Shown one piece after another: positions 32,919 through 44,704 of a DNA stretch of 64,000 bases. Each line of letters opens with the position of its first letter. Position 1 is the stretch's first letter. Made by a program: the position numbers and the translations under genes. The DNA is from Anoplolepis gracilipes (lineage: Eukaryota; Arthropoda; Insecta; Hymenoptera; Formicidae). Where the stretch lies: assembly GCF_047496725.1 (NCBI RefSeq), contig NC_132983.1, positions 9,771,001 to 9,835,000 of the forward strand, in the 5' to 3' direction. Under the pieces are notes generated by a model, which ran no database searches, was not told the origin of the DNA, and was given only the letters and a program-made list of their open reading frames with translations.

Positions 32919-35010
32919 ATGTCCCTAGTAACGTTGCATATGTTACGTTACCAAGGTTTACAGAAACTCATTATTCCGTCGCGATACATAGCAATCGGCG
33001 GACCGGCGTTGAATCGATTCGGTACGTTTGTAAAACTTCTCCAAAATATGTACACAACTGTTGAGAGAGGTGCGCTTAACAGCACGGACTACAGGATATT
33101 TTTCAGTGAGTAGATATAATAATTGATGTAATTTGATTATTATTGACAATCACGGAAGTCGGTGATGAAAACTAGATATAATCTTCATAAGGTCGAGGTC
33201 AAGACCGCACGTTTGCATGCAATATGCCATTAATATTTTCAATGTATATTATATAATCTAATTGATTCGTTGAATTTGCGAATGTCACATGTAATTGTGT
33301 GTTAAGTTTCGTATATTTTTTAACGTTAATTAATTAAAGGGATTTAAATTCATATATTTTGTAACAGTCTGATCAGGAGTTCCAAGTTTGTTCATTTTTA
33401 TAGTATTAGAATGTTAATTTTGTAAATAGAAAGCATTTAGAAATTCTGATTTTTGGCGGCTAATCATTAATATTTTTGGTATTACTGTATCACATATAAT
33501 TTATATAAAAGTACAATAGGAAAGAACAAGGAATTTGTTTACATATTTTTCTAAGGCATATATTATTTTTTGTTTATTAAAAATTTGAGATATTTATATG
33601 TATATATAAAAACATGTACATTAATGTTAATATTAGCAATATATCTTTCTTCTACAACATATTTTTCTTATATACAGAAAATGATCTGGGAATACCAATC
33701 TCACCTATGCATGACATTCCACTTTATGCTGATGAAAAGAATAAAATCATGAATATGATTGTTGAAATACCTAGATGGACTAATGCTAAAATGGAGATTT
33801 GTCTGGAAGAAACTTTGAACCCTATTAAACAAGATGTTAAAAATGATAAATTAAGATTTGTTGCTAATTGCTTTCCTCATCATGGATACATATGGAATTA
33901 TGGAGCTTTGCCACAGGTAGATATATAAAAAATAATATATTACTATATATAATATATATAATGTATATATTAAATATTTTAAATATTTGTAATAAAATGT
34001 TAATAATATTCATTTGTATATAATTATATAAAAAAATTAGCTTAGGAGCAAATTGGAAAATATAATTGGGAACAAATTTAAATGGAAAGATTATAGTTCT
34101 TAATTTAACAGAATGTTACGTTAGGTGAATGTTATATTTTTTAAATAATATTCTTGCTTATATTTATTATTTGTCAAAATTATAACAATAATAATAAATA
34201 TGATAATATAAAAAAATATGAGCAATTGCATTTACTTACAATAAGTATATCTCTATATGTAATCTTTTATCATGTTCCATATATATTTTGCATACATATG
34301 GGCTTATGTTTATATTATCTATATTTATATATATATATGTGCATATATTCAAGGTCGTTATTTTTGTCAATTTGTTGGATTACTTGTAATATTCTTATTA
34401 CTAGTCTTACTACTATTTTATTTATTAGTTAACATTATTATCGCTAGTTTTAAAGAAGAATATGTAATTTACAATTTGATAAAAGTTATTGTTAGTATTA
34501 ATTTTTAAATTAGTTATTATAAAATTAATTATTTTTTTATAAAATATAATACTGCTGATACTATGTATAATTAACAGACATGGGAAAATCCTGAAGTTTT
34601 GGATGAAGCAACAGGCTGCAAAGGTGACAATGATCCTATTGACGTTCTTGAAATAGGCTATAGGGTAAGAAATAATTCTAATAATGCATTTTGCATAATC
34701 TTATTGACCACATAATAAATATTGAAAAAGATATTTGCATTTATATAGATTGCAAAGCGAGGTGAAGTATTGAAAGTAAAAATTCTTGGAACAGTAGCAC
34801 TCATTGATGAAGGTAAATAAACTATATATAAGATATTAAAACAATTTACAAAGTTATTGTAGTATATATATATATATATATATATTTTATTATAAAAATG
34901 TTTATTTTAGGTGAAACTGATTGGAAGATTATTGCAATTGATGTTAATGATCCTTTGGCAAATCAAGTGAATGGTAAATATATACATACACACATGCACA
35001 TATTTTAATC

Positions 35011-35044
<34 letters not shown>

Positions 35045-35084
35045 ACAATTGTTATATATGTATATATATATGTATATATATATG

Positions 35085-35117
<33 letters not shown>

Positions 35118-35751
35118 GTATATATATATGTATATATATATATATGTATAATTGATATATTTATTATGTATATTACATATATAATTTATATTTATATTAC
35201 ATCATAATATATACAAGGTGTCCCAGTATTTATAAATAATCACTTATTATCTATCAAACTAAAGCAAATAGATCAACAATTATATGCGACTATATGTAAT
35301 TGCTCGTTGCAAATTCATACTTTTTCTTAAAAACAACTACATATTTTCTTTACATTAATTGATTTTTCTTATTTTCCTGTGCATAAAAGTATTGAAGTAA
35401 GATAATCAAAAAATAAATATTTTAGAAGGTATTTCATAGTTTATGTAAAATTATGTTAAAATAAAAGATAAAAATGTAAATTATTCAATTTTTAGTGATT
35501 TTTTTCACAACTTTTTACGCCAAATATTGCGAGGAACCAATTTATATAAAAATATTAGTGTGATCTCATTTAAAAAAACTAAGTTAATTTTGGCATGTAA
35601 AATTCAAGGTTAAAATAATATTCCTGTTTCTTCTCTCTTCGAGCCAAACAACTTTTGTCTGAACATATTTTTTATTCGATCTTACCTTTCAGAAGTAAAA
35701 AGGATAATACATGGGACACCCTGTATGTGTGTGTGTATATGTATGTATATA

Positions 35752-35810
<59 letters not shown>

Positions 35811-38021
35811 TAAAAAAAAACGCCTGATACGAGTGCTCTGTTATAACCTATATATATATACATATATATATATATGTATATATACACAGGTTATAACAGA
35901 GCACTCCTATCAGGCGTTTTTTTTTTCAAAACGATTGTTGTAATAAGTTAGGGAAAAATTTTTATGACAAAACCCGCAGTGAAGAATCGAATGGTAACAT
36001 TTGCGTTTTCCGGAAAAGCCGGGAAATCGAAAAAATGGGTATGAACTTAATTATTTCAAATTGAAAGAGGGGTCGAGTGATTCCTCTTCATTTCAAAGTG
36101 AGATTTCGCATTGTGTGAAATAAAATTTGATGTGGAATTTAATGTGATGTTCACAACATAAACTTAGAATAAGATTAAATTACATTGTCCTTGAAGAAAC
36201 AAGAAAAGTAAACATCGTAACACGAGTTACAATGTTTATGTTTTCTTTGGAAGTCAATGGAAGGAATTCGAGCATTTGCGAATAAAAATTACAGTCGGAC
36301 CTCTTACCCTACGACATTTTCGCTTCGGAATCTTCCTCTTAAACCTCTGATCTTACGACAAAAATTTGAGAGTGGGGGTATAATTCCCCTTTCGCGGTCA
36401 TAACATGAGAGAATTTTTTGTCATAGGATAAGAGGTTTCGTAACATAAGAGGGTCGTAGGATAAGAGGTCCGACTGTATTTGCAGTTTTTTAATAGTTGG
36501 ACGGATTAAAAAAATTTTTCCATAAAAGTTGTTTCTTTTTAAAAATTCTATCCAATGATACATTGAGCCTCCTTTCTATTTGAAATAATAAAGTTCATGC
36601 CCATTTTTCCGATTTTCCGGCTTTTCCGGGAAACGCAAATATTACCATTCGATTCTTCATTGAGGCTTTTATCATAAAAATTTTTTCCCCAAATTGCTAT
36701 AACAAATCGTTTTGAAAAAAACGCCTGATACGGGCGCTCTATTACACCCTATATATATTTTTTCCTCTTACGCAACCTGCATATTCTGCCGACATATGAT
36801 GATTGCCTTTGCATTATCTTTAGTATCAAAGTTAACAGTCTAATATAAATATTTAGAAATCTGTGTTTGGGACTAATAATCAAGCATTCAATTATTATTT
36901 ATTTTGCTTGGTAACCGGGTAACATTGGACTGTCTCTTCTCGCCACACACTTATTCACGCAAATTAGTTGATTTTGTAAATTAATTTTTTATTAATTATT
37001 GTGAAAACCGCAAAATGATAAAGGACTTTTCTATTCGGTTTGACCTACTTTATCTGCCTATGAAAGGTCGGGCAATTATTACCAGACACTCTGTATATAC
37101 ACTGGAAACTCTCAATAATAAGACTCGAAAAAGTGCAATACATTCTTTTCATCCGCACCAAGTCCGACCTTTATAACATGAGTAAGGATAACGGCCCAGC
37201 AGCGAATAGGTTACATAAAGCTGCAGACGCAGTACTCTCTTGCGTAAAAAGCATGTATACTCATGTGTCTCGTGATATTACATAGTTCAATCGTCGTATT
37301 CGAGCGTATTCATGTATTGTCTTTTACATATCTTTTATTAATAAGTAAAAACTTCTTTGTGTGAGCGAAACGATACATATACATTGTCACGGCCTTGAGC
37401 TCTACAGTAGAGGTGGTAAACTCGCAAAAGTGCAGCAGAGCCCCGTACACTATACTATTAAGAGTTTCCAGTGTGCGTATGCATGTGCGTGTGTGTGTGT
37501 GTATTTATTTATGTTATTTTAAATTAAACACTAATTAAACTCTAATAATTTGGAATTATTCATTATCGAAAGAAAGGTTTAGACAAAAGTTGTAGGATTT
37601 TAAAGAATATATGATAACGATATTAAATTGAGAATAAAGATTATCACATATATAAGAAGTATAAATCCAAACCGGCCTAAATCTCCACGTAATATAACTT
37701 AAATAAGCTAATGTTAATTTATGATACTTAAATTTTGAAGATTTATAACTCGAGAAGTTCTTGATCAAAGAGTTTACTTATACTATTTGGAAAACTCTTT
37801 GATATCAGCTATAAAAATGTACAATAAAAAAATAGAAATTCAATTTTAGAAAGTTCCAGCCGATCTTGAAAAGTATCATAGTATATGTTTACTCTCTGCT
37901 CAAATCATGGTTATATATGTTTTGTTTTAAATAAAAATTTTTAATTTTAAAATCTTTTGTGAAAGTCATTTTGTTTGATAACACTTAGATTCTGAGTTAA
38001 CATGTTCAATTTAAAATGAGA

Positions 38022-38059
<38 letters not shown>

Positions 38060-41000
38060 AGGGGGAGGGGAGAGAGAAAGAGAGGGAGGGGGGAGGAAGG
38101 GTGAGAGAGGGAGGGAGAGAGGGAGGGAGGGAGGGAGGGGGGCATGTTCAAAATTATTGAGAATCCTATTTTTTAGCATATTTGTAAAAAATGTAACAAG
38201 TTTTTTTATTTTAATGATTTTTTAAAAGTGGTTAAAACTAGTTAAGAGTAATGTGTATATATTTTCTCGAAACTTATTTTTAATTGTGTTTATAAAACGT
38301 ATTTTTAAATTATTGGTTGTAGTCCGTCTTAAATTAACAAAGCATATGTGTGTTAAATTTTTTTGCTGTTTAGAAACTTTGTACATTATTTTTTATACCA
38401 TGGTTTAAATTCTGTTTACTCTATTGTTCTATTTTTTCCATTATTCTAATTTCATTTGTTCAAATTAGCATTTCAAAATGTTAAAATACTCTAAACTTAG
38501 TAAGAATAACCAAGTCTAAATTTTATTGTTGCATTTGCAAGGATCTAAAGTTTAAATTGCTAAATAGATGAAATGTAGCAAGGCATCGTTCAAACAACTA
38601 TTAGACTGGATCTACAATAGGTGTAGAAATAACTAATTATATTTGAGTATTCTTCTTACATTCAACTGTGATTGGTCAATTCCTTACGGTTTAAGGCTTA
38701 CTACACTTTACATAATTAATTATTTAAAATTAATGGTGTTCTATTATTTTTACATACATACTAAAAAATAAGAAAAATTTTAGGATGACTAATAATTTTG
38801 GACATGGTATAAATAATATAATTAGAGTGCATAATAATATTATTTTATTAATTAATAAATTTTTTTATTTTTTTAGTTTCTTATAAAAATAATTATAATT
38901 TTTTAATTATGTAGAAAATTTAAATAAAATTACAAATTTTATGTCACTTATCTAATTTAATTTCTAATAAAATTTGTTACAGATATAAGCGATGTCGAGA
39001 AACATTGTCCAGGTTTATTAAAAGCCACAATTGAATGGTTTAAAATATATAAAATTCCAGATGGAAAGCCAGAAAATCAATTTGCATTTAATGGTGAAGC
39101 AAAACCTCGAGAATTTGCACTGCACATTATTGATGAAGTGCATCAACATTGGCAAAATTTAATAAAACAAGAAGCTTCAACTGGAATAATATGGTTCGTA
39201 TCTTTACAAGTTAATTTAATTTTTTTTTAATTATGCCTTATATATGGCAATAAGTACTCTTAGTATAGTTGCGAATGACGCAATTTTTTGCATAAAGATA
39301 AGTCAAAAACGTAAAATAAAATTTTGACATACGAGATTTTATTCTCGAAAAAACTGAAATTAAAAAGAAAAAGGATTTAAAATGATATGTATATACAGGG
39401 TGTCCCATAAAGATTGAATTAACGTTAGTGAGCAGATAGAGCACATTAAAATGCTCAGCGAATGAGCGCGCGCTTTTCACGGCTAGACCATGGGCCGTAC
39501 ACTCTAGGCGTTCCAGCGACGAAGTGTCACGCGGGTTGCACAGCAACGAAAAGTATGGTTGTTTTTCGTTGCCATGCAATCCGCGTGACACTCGCCGCTG
39601 AAACGCCTAGAGAGTACGGCCCATGGTCTAAAGCGCGCGCTTATTCGCCAATCTTTTTTAATTAATATTTCAATAAATATTGCAAAAATTGTAAAATGGT
39701 AAAGGACTTTTCTGTTCAGTTTAATGCGCTCTAGCTGCTCACGAACGTTGATTCAATCTTTATGGGACACCCTGTGTACATATACAAGGTGGACCATTTT
39801 AATCCATCCAGTCGAATATCTTGAAAACCAAGCCCGGGAGAGAAAAATGTTTCAGACAAAAGTTGTATGGTTTCGAGGGGGCCATAAGATGGTACCATTG
39901 GTTTGACCTTAAAAAGTTGAATATAATTGAAACACATAATTATAACACATAGTTAAAGTAAAAATCTGAATTTGCAACTAACACATTTTTACTTTAACAT
40001 AATTATGTGTTTTCTTTACACCAATTGATTCGTCTCATTATTTTGTGCATAAAAGTATTAGAGTAAGATAATCAAAAAATGAATATTTTACGAGATATTT
40101 TGTATTTTATGTCAAAATACTGCAACTTTGAAGCCTTATAACTCAAAAAATACTTAATGAAAAATACTTTGTCATAAGTGTTTTGGAAAGCTCTCGAGAT
40201 GAGCTACAAGAATATGTAAAAATATATAGGGTGTTCCATTTAAAAAACTTGAAGTGACCTTCACGTGACCTTCAAATGACTTTTTAAGGTCAAACCAATG
40301 GTACCATCTTATGGCCCCCTCGAAACCATACAATTTTTGTCTGAAACATTTTTCTCTCCCGGGCTTGGTTTTCGAGATATTCGACTGGATGGATTAAAAT
40401 GGTCCACCCTGTATATATATATATATATATATATACACACAGGATAAGCCATTTTAATCTTTCCACTGAAATATCTCAGAATTCATAAGTTTTAGACAAA
40501 AATGTTTCAGACAAAAGTTGACATCTTTAATTTCTTAATTGGAATCTACTATTTTTCATTACATATTCTTGTAGCTTACCTCAAAAGTTTTTCAAAACAC
40601 TATAATAAAATATTTTTTCATTAAATACTTTTCGAGTTATAAGGCTTCAAGGTTGCAATATTTTTATATAAAATACAAGATATCTCGTAAAATATTCATT
40701 TTTCGATTATCTTACTCTAATACTTTTATGCACAGAATAATGAGACAAATCAATTGGCGTAATTAAAACACATAGTTATCTTCAAGAGAAATCTGAATTT
40801 GCAACTAGCAGTTACACATTTTTTTACTTTAACATAATTATGTGTTTTAATTACGTTAATTGATTTGTCCCATTATTCTGTGCATAAAAGTATTAGGGTA
40901 AGATAATAAAAAAATGAATATTTTACAAGATATTTTGTATTTTATGTTAAAATATTGCAACTTTGAAGCATCATAACTTGAAAAGTACTTCACGAAAAAA

Positions 41001-43192
41001 TATTTGATTATAGTGTTTTGGAAAACTCTCGAAGTCAGCTACAAGAATATGCAATAATATATAGGGTGTTCCATTAAAAAAATTGAGATGATCTTCACGT
41101 GACCTTCAAATGACTCTTCAAGGTCAAACAAATGGTATCATCTTATGACCCCCCTCGAAATCATACAACTTTTGTCTGAAACATTTTTGTCTAAAACTTA
41201 TGGATTCTGAGGTATTTCAGTGGAAAGATAAAAATGGCCTATCCTATATATACACACATATATCTCGACTGAACTTGAAAAGATTTATATATATATATAT
41301 ATATATAATATATATATCTCGGTCAAAATAATATATGTATGTCGGTGTATTCTCTGAATATAGAATATACCATCATAATATATTTATAGAGATTGATCGA
41401 GACTAATGTATAAGCAAAATATTATATTTAGTTATACTTAATTAAAAACAAAACATATTATTAATGTTTACAAATCCAAAAATCTAATAGAAATATAAAT
41501 CTTTTCAAATTCAGTCGAATTCGTTTTCGGTAAATTATTCAGTAAATTCAAACGCACGCATGCATACATATACATATACATGCATACATACATACATATA
41601 TACATGTATGCATGCATACATATACACATACACAGGGTGTCCGATAATTCGTAAAAAATCTCTCGTGTACAGATAGAGCAGATCAAACTGAGCAAAAAAA
41701 TTCTGTATCGTTTTGCGATTTTCAGAATAATTATTGAGAAATTAATTAAAAAGTATGGACCAATTCGTTTGAGAATTAGCACGTGGCGAGAAAAGCCAGC
41801 CCGCTGTTACGCGGTTGCTAGTCGCACGCATAGTAACCGTGTAACAGTGGACTGTCTTTTTTAGCTATGCTCCTATCGACCGCCTGACAGCGGGGTGTCT
41901 TTTCGTAGAGCGCTAATATATTGACGTGAATTGGTCGATATTTTTTAATTAATTTCTCAATAATTATTCCGAAAATCGATACAGAATTTTTTTGTTCAGT
42001 TTGATTGCCTGCTCTATCTGTATACGAGAGATTTTTTACGAATTACCGGCCACTCTGTATAATCTGATTGACCTTCAAAACAGATGAATTCAATATAGTT
42101 ATGATAAGTCACATTGTCTACCTTAAATCTTCTAACAACTCAAAATCGAGTTTTGGACTTACATCACTTGGCATCTGAGCCATTTATATATGCATATATA
42201 CATATATGTGTTTATATATTTTACAGTTCTAATGTAACAGTGGAAGATAGTTCTTTTAAGATTACCCCAGAAGCTGCTAAAGAAGTTTTAGGAAAAGAAT
42301 TTGAACCAATAGAACCTCAATCTGTAGAACCGATAGGTGAGTTATGTAAATAGTATAATATATAACAAATATATAAAAAAATTTATTTTAGATAAATTAA
42401 AATTATTTTTTTATTTACTTATAAATTTTATACAGGGTGTTTCATAACTAACGAGCCAACGCTCGTGAGCGGGTAGAGCGGGTTAAATGGAATAGAAAAG
42501 TCCTGTACCATTTTGCGATTTTCAGAATAATTATTGAGAAATTAATTTACAAAGATCGACAAATCCGGCGCGAGTATCAGCCCGCCGCAAAAAAAATGAC
42601 GAGAAGGACGACCCACCGCTAGGCCGGTCGCTAAATAATAATTGCTAATCTATTGTTCTTATCAACGCTTCTCGTCTATGCCCCTGATAACCGCGAGGCA
42701 ATGGTGCCTATTTACGCTGCGCGCGCTTAGCGACTGTCCATAGGGCCGTCCTTCTCGCCATCTTTTTTGCGACAGGCTGATACTCGCGCCGGATTTGCCG
42801 ATCTTTGTAAATTAATTTCTCAATAATTATTCTGAAAATCGCAAAATGGTACAGGACTTTTCTATTCCATTTAACCCGCTCTACTCGCTCACGAGCGTTG
42901 GCTTGTTAGTTACGAGACACCCTGTATAAATTTTATATGTATAATGTAATGATTTGTATTTTATATTTATAATGCTATAATTTATTTATAGTTGACAAAT
43001 GTTATTTTATACATCCCAAATTGTAATGGAAGTTATAATGCACAGAAGGATTTAATTAATATTCAAGTTATGTAACATTACTGATAATTTTATGTTACAA
43101 TTAAAAGTTTTATTTGTTTTTACATTTTAATTACTGCAATGTTGTAATGTATGATTTCAGTCGATAAATGGCATTATATACATCTTAAATGA
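32919..43192 (+). CDS. PPA1: Soluble inorganic pyrophosphatase (PPA1/Nurf-38 type), 8 exons
   Basis: Exons: 32919-33105, 33678-33916, 34578-34664, 34749-34812, 34911-34973, 38983-39193, 42227-42336, 43161-43192; all are GT-AG and in phase. It hydrolyses pyrophosphate to two phosphates in cytosol and, with the leader, probably mitochondria; the fly orthologue is also a NURF remodeller subunit. The family I signature GDNDPIDVLEIG is in exon 3; others are SPMHDIPLY, EVPRWTNAKMEI, GYIWNYGALPQTWE, DEGETDWKIIAIDVND, KIPDGKPENQFAFNG, and C-terminus VDKWHYIHLK. Three in-frame ATGs exist: 32919 (330 residues), 32940 (323) and 33048 (287). The last gives the usual cytosolic length; the longer forms add an Arg/Lys-rich, acid-free leader (MLRYQGLQKL...). 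Introns 5 and 6 (4.0 and 3.0 kb) are packed with MITEs. An alternative last exon lies at 42992-43026. AATAAA at 43693-43698 is a possible polyadenylation signal. Confidence 0.96.
35019..35150. repeat. (TATATG)/(TA)n microsatellite in intron 5
   Basis: About 130 bp of alternating TA with ATGTATATATA periodicity. Confidence 0.85.
35214..35723. mobile_element. Palindromic MITE, core type 2 (510 bp)
   Basis: Ends CAAGGTGTCCCAGTATTTAT and ATGGGACACCCTG, TA flanks (35212-13, 35724-25). Inside are AACAACTTTTGTCTGAACA and the AAAGTATTGAAGTAAGATAA segment shared with other type 2 elements. Confidence 0.8.
35887..36751. mobile_element. Palindromic MITE with GGTTATAACAGAGC ends, nested host
   Basis: Left CAGGTTATAACAGAGCACTC...ATCAGGCGTTTTTTT mirrors right AAAAACGCCTGATACGGGCG...TACACCCT. 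An inverted extra copy of the tip lies at about 35811-35849. The Tigger-like MITE 36292-36476 sits close to its centre. Confidence 0.75.
36292..36476. mobile_element. Tigger/pogo-like MITE, copy 2 (185 bp)
   Basis: Same family as 28303-28485; ends CAGTCGGACCTCTTACCC, TA flanks 36290-91 and 36477-78. Confidence 0.82.
36900..37096. mobile_element. Half of a core type 1 MITE
   Basis: Contains AATTATTGTGAAAACCGCAAAATG and GGACTTTTCTATTCGGTTTGACC and ends GGGCAATTATTACCAGACACTCTG before TA. The left half is missing or too diverged to see. Confidence 0.6.
37100..37475. mobile_element. MITE with CACTGGAAACTCT ends
   Basis: CACTGGAAACTCTCAATAATA at the left mirrors TACTATTAAGAGTTTCCAGTG at the right. 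No coding capacity. Confidence 0.7.
38021..38140. repeat. (GA)n/purine-rich microsatellite in intron 5
   Basis: GA run then GGGAGG-type units. Open frames across it are artefacts. Confidence 0.88.
39396..39774. mobile_element. Palindromic MITE, core type 1 (379 bp)
   Basis: Ends CAGGGTGTCCCATAAAGATTG and its complement. Middle arms around GCGCGCGCTTTTCACGGCTAG pair strongly, predicting a long hairpin. Located in pyrophosphatase intron 6, which begins at 39194. Confidence 0.85.
39785..40411. mobile_element. Palindromic MITE, core type 2 (627 bp)
   Basis: Ends CAAGGTGGACCATTTTAATC and its complement, TA flanks (39783-84, 40412-13). Core has GTTTCAGACAAAAGTTGTAT, GGTTTCGAGGGGGCCATAAG and their complements. 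Confidence 0.87.
40440..41245. mobile_element. Palindromic MITE, core type 2, other ends (806 bp)
   Basis: Ends AGGATAAGCCATTTTAATC and GATAAAAATGGCCTATCCT. The core of type 2 elements is kept but the outer 60 bp differ from 39785-40411. Confidence 0.8.
41633..42057. mobile_element. Palindromic MITE, core type 1, other ends (425 bp)
   Basis: Ends CAGGGTGTCCGATAATTCG and TTACCGGCCACTCTG. Inside, AGATAGAGCAGATCAAACTG and TTGCGATTTTCAGAATAATT are the type 1 core. Confidence 0.82.
42433..42924. mobile_element. Palindromic MITE, core type 1 (492 bp), between alternative exons
   Basis: Ends CAGGGTGTTTCATAACTAAC and GTTACGAGACACCCTG, TA flanks. It lies in the short intron between exon 7 and exon 8a of the pyrophosphatase gene, so it may affect the choice of last exon. 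Close relatives are at 43828, 53938 and 54452. Confidence 0.88.
42992..43026 (+). CDS. PPA1: Alternative last exon of the pyrophosphatase gene (exon 8a)
   Basis: After a TTTATAG acceptor this 35-nt exon joins in phase to exon 7 and encodes VDKCYFIHPKL and a stop. The downstream exon 8b (43161-43192) encodes VDKWHYIHLK and a stop. The two share length, phase and most residues, so they look like a tandem exon duplication. 8b keeps the Trp seen in animal pyrophosphatases; 8a has Cys there. Use of 8a needs transcript evidence. Confidence 0.7.
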
Positions 43193-43777
43193 AGATAAGG
43201 TGGACATCTTTGTTTATACATGATCAACTATATCGAAGTCAGCATCTATTTTGTGCACATTCAACGTGGAGTTTATTTCCTCTTTATCATTTTCATGTTT
43301 TCCGATAATACATTATCGACATTATATACAAATATAATTCTAAAGCATTTAAACAATATTTGATATATATATGCGATATTATAACAAAAGAATAATTTTT
43401 TATTTATTATTTTTTCTTATAGTTTTTTAATGATGTCTTAAATGTGTGAGTAACGTATTTTTAGATAAATTGTGTATAAAAATATTGAACTATAAACTTT
43501 TTCAAATATGCTTCGCACATATATTTCTTTTCTTATAATACTGCATCCATATATAGTACATTTAAATTATATATACAAAACAAATATAATCTTATTATAG
43601 GTTGTGATACAGTTTAATTTTGTTTAAACAAAACGTGAAAAAGTACGGTTTGTTTCCTCTTCAGTATTTGTCCAGTAATTTGTTAAAAATACAATAAACA
43701 ACATTGACCTCTGAATATAGTTATATATTATTTCCATATACACATGCATACATATACATTTTATATTTTATTATTCT

Positions 43778-43827
<50 letters not shown>
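43193..43827. other. Pyrophosphatase 3' untranslated region and downstream spacer
   Basis: A+T-rich without further open frames; AATAAA at 43693-43698 is a plausible polyadenylation signal. Ends in (CT)n then (TA)n at about 43780-43827. Confidence 0.5.
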
Positions 43828-43831
<4 letters not shown>

Positions 43832-44320
43832 GTGTCTCATAACTAACGAGCCAACGCTCGTGAGCGGGTAGAGCGGGTTAAATGGAATAGAAAAGTCCTG
43901 TACCATTTTGCGATTTTCAGAACAATTATTGAGAAATTAATTTACAAAGATCGGCAAATCCAACGCGAGTATCAGCCCGCCGCAAAAAAGATGGCGAGAA
44001 GGACGACCCACTGCTAGGCCGGTCGCTAAATAATAATCGCTAATCTATTGTTCTTATCAACGCTTCTCGTCTATGCCTTTGGTAACCGCGAGGCAATGAC
44101 ACCTATTTATGTCGCGCGCACTTAGCGACCGTCCTTAGGGCCGTCCTTCTCGCAATCTTTTTTTGCGGCAGGCTAATACTCGTGTTGGATTTGCTGATCT
44201 TTGTAAATTAATTTCTCAATAATTATTCTGAAAATCGCAAAATGATACAGGACTTTTCTATTCCATTTAACCCGCTCTACCCGCTCACGAGCGTTGGCTC
44301 GTTAGTTATGAGACACCCTG
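43828..44320. mobile_element. Palindromic MITE, core type 1 (493 bp)
   Basis: Ends CAGAGTGTCTCATAACTAAC and GTTATGAGACACCCTG, TA flanks within TA runs. About 90% like 42433-42924 by eye. Confidence 0.87.
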
Positions 44321-44350
<30 letters not shown>

Positions 44351-44352
<2 letters not shown>

Positions 44353-44564
44353 GGATGTCCGGTCACGATCGCCCCATAGCTTAAGGGCAGATAGAGGAGG
44401 TCAAACCGAATAGAAAAGTCCTTTTTTTTTTTTTTTACCAACGGTGGGAGGAGGAAATGCATTTAGGTTTGATTCACCCCCCCCAAAATAAAAATAGAAA
44501 AGTCCTAACCTAACCTAACCTAACCTAACCTAAAGACATGGGGCGATTATTACCGGACATCTTG
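44351..44564. mobile_element. MITE remnant carrying telomeric repeats
   Basis: Ends CAGGATGTCCGGTCACGATC and TACCGGACATCTTG with TA flanks mark a type 1 relative. Its middle is replaced by a T run, a GTGGGAGGAGG segment, eight C and the CCTAA array. Confidence 0.75.
44504..44533. repeat. Interstitial (CCTAA)6 = TTAGG telomere repeat
   Basis: Exactly six perfect CCTAA units. TTAGG is the ancestral arthropod telomere unit, kept in many ants and bees. It is internal, between transposon pieces, not a chromosome end. Confidence 0.9.
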
Positions 44565-44589
44565 TACATATGTATAATATTGTTTGCTA

Positions 44590-44704
44590 AGCGTTTTTAA
44601 TTAATATTTTAATAACTATTGTGAAAATCGCAAAATAACAATACTTTTTTGTTTAATTCACTGTACTCTACCCACTCACGAGCTCATTAGTTATAAGACA
44701 CCCT
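44590..44704. mobile_element. Right half of a core type 1 MITE
   Basis: Contains AACTATTGTGAAAATCGCAAAA and ends GTTATAAGACACCCTG before TA. Confidence 0.65.

Noticed and set aside
34154..34508. Hydrophobic Ile/Leu/Tyr-rich open frames in pyrophosphatase intron 2
   Set aside because: A+T-rich and TA-repeat translation; no start context, splice logic or homology.
44504..44533. A chromosome end
   Set aside because: The TTAGG array is only six units and is embedded in transposon sequence with unique DNA on both sides.
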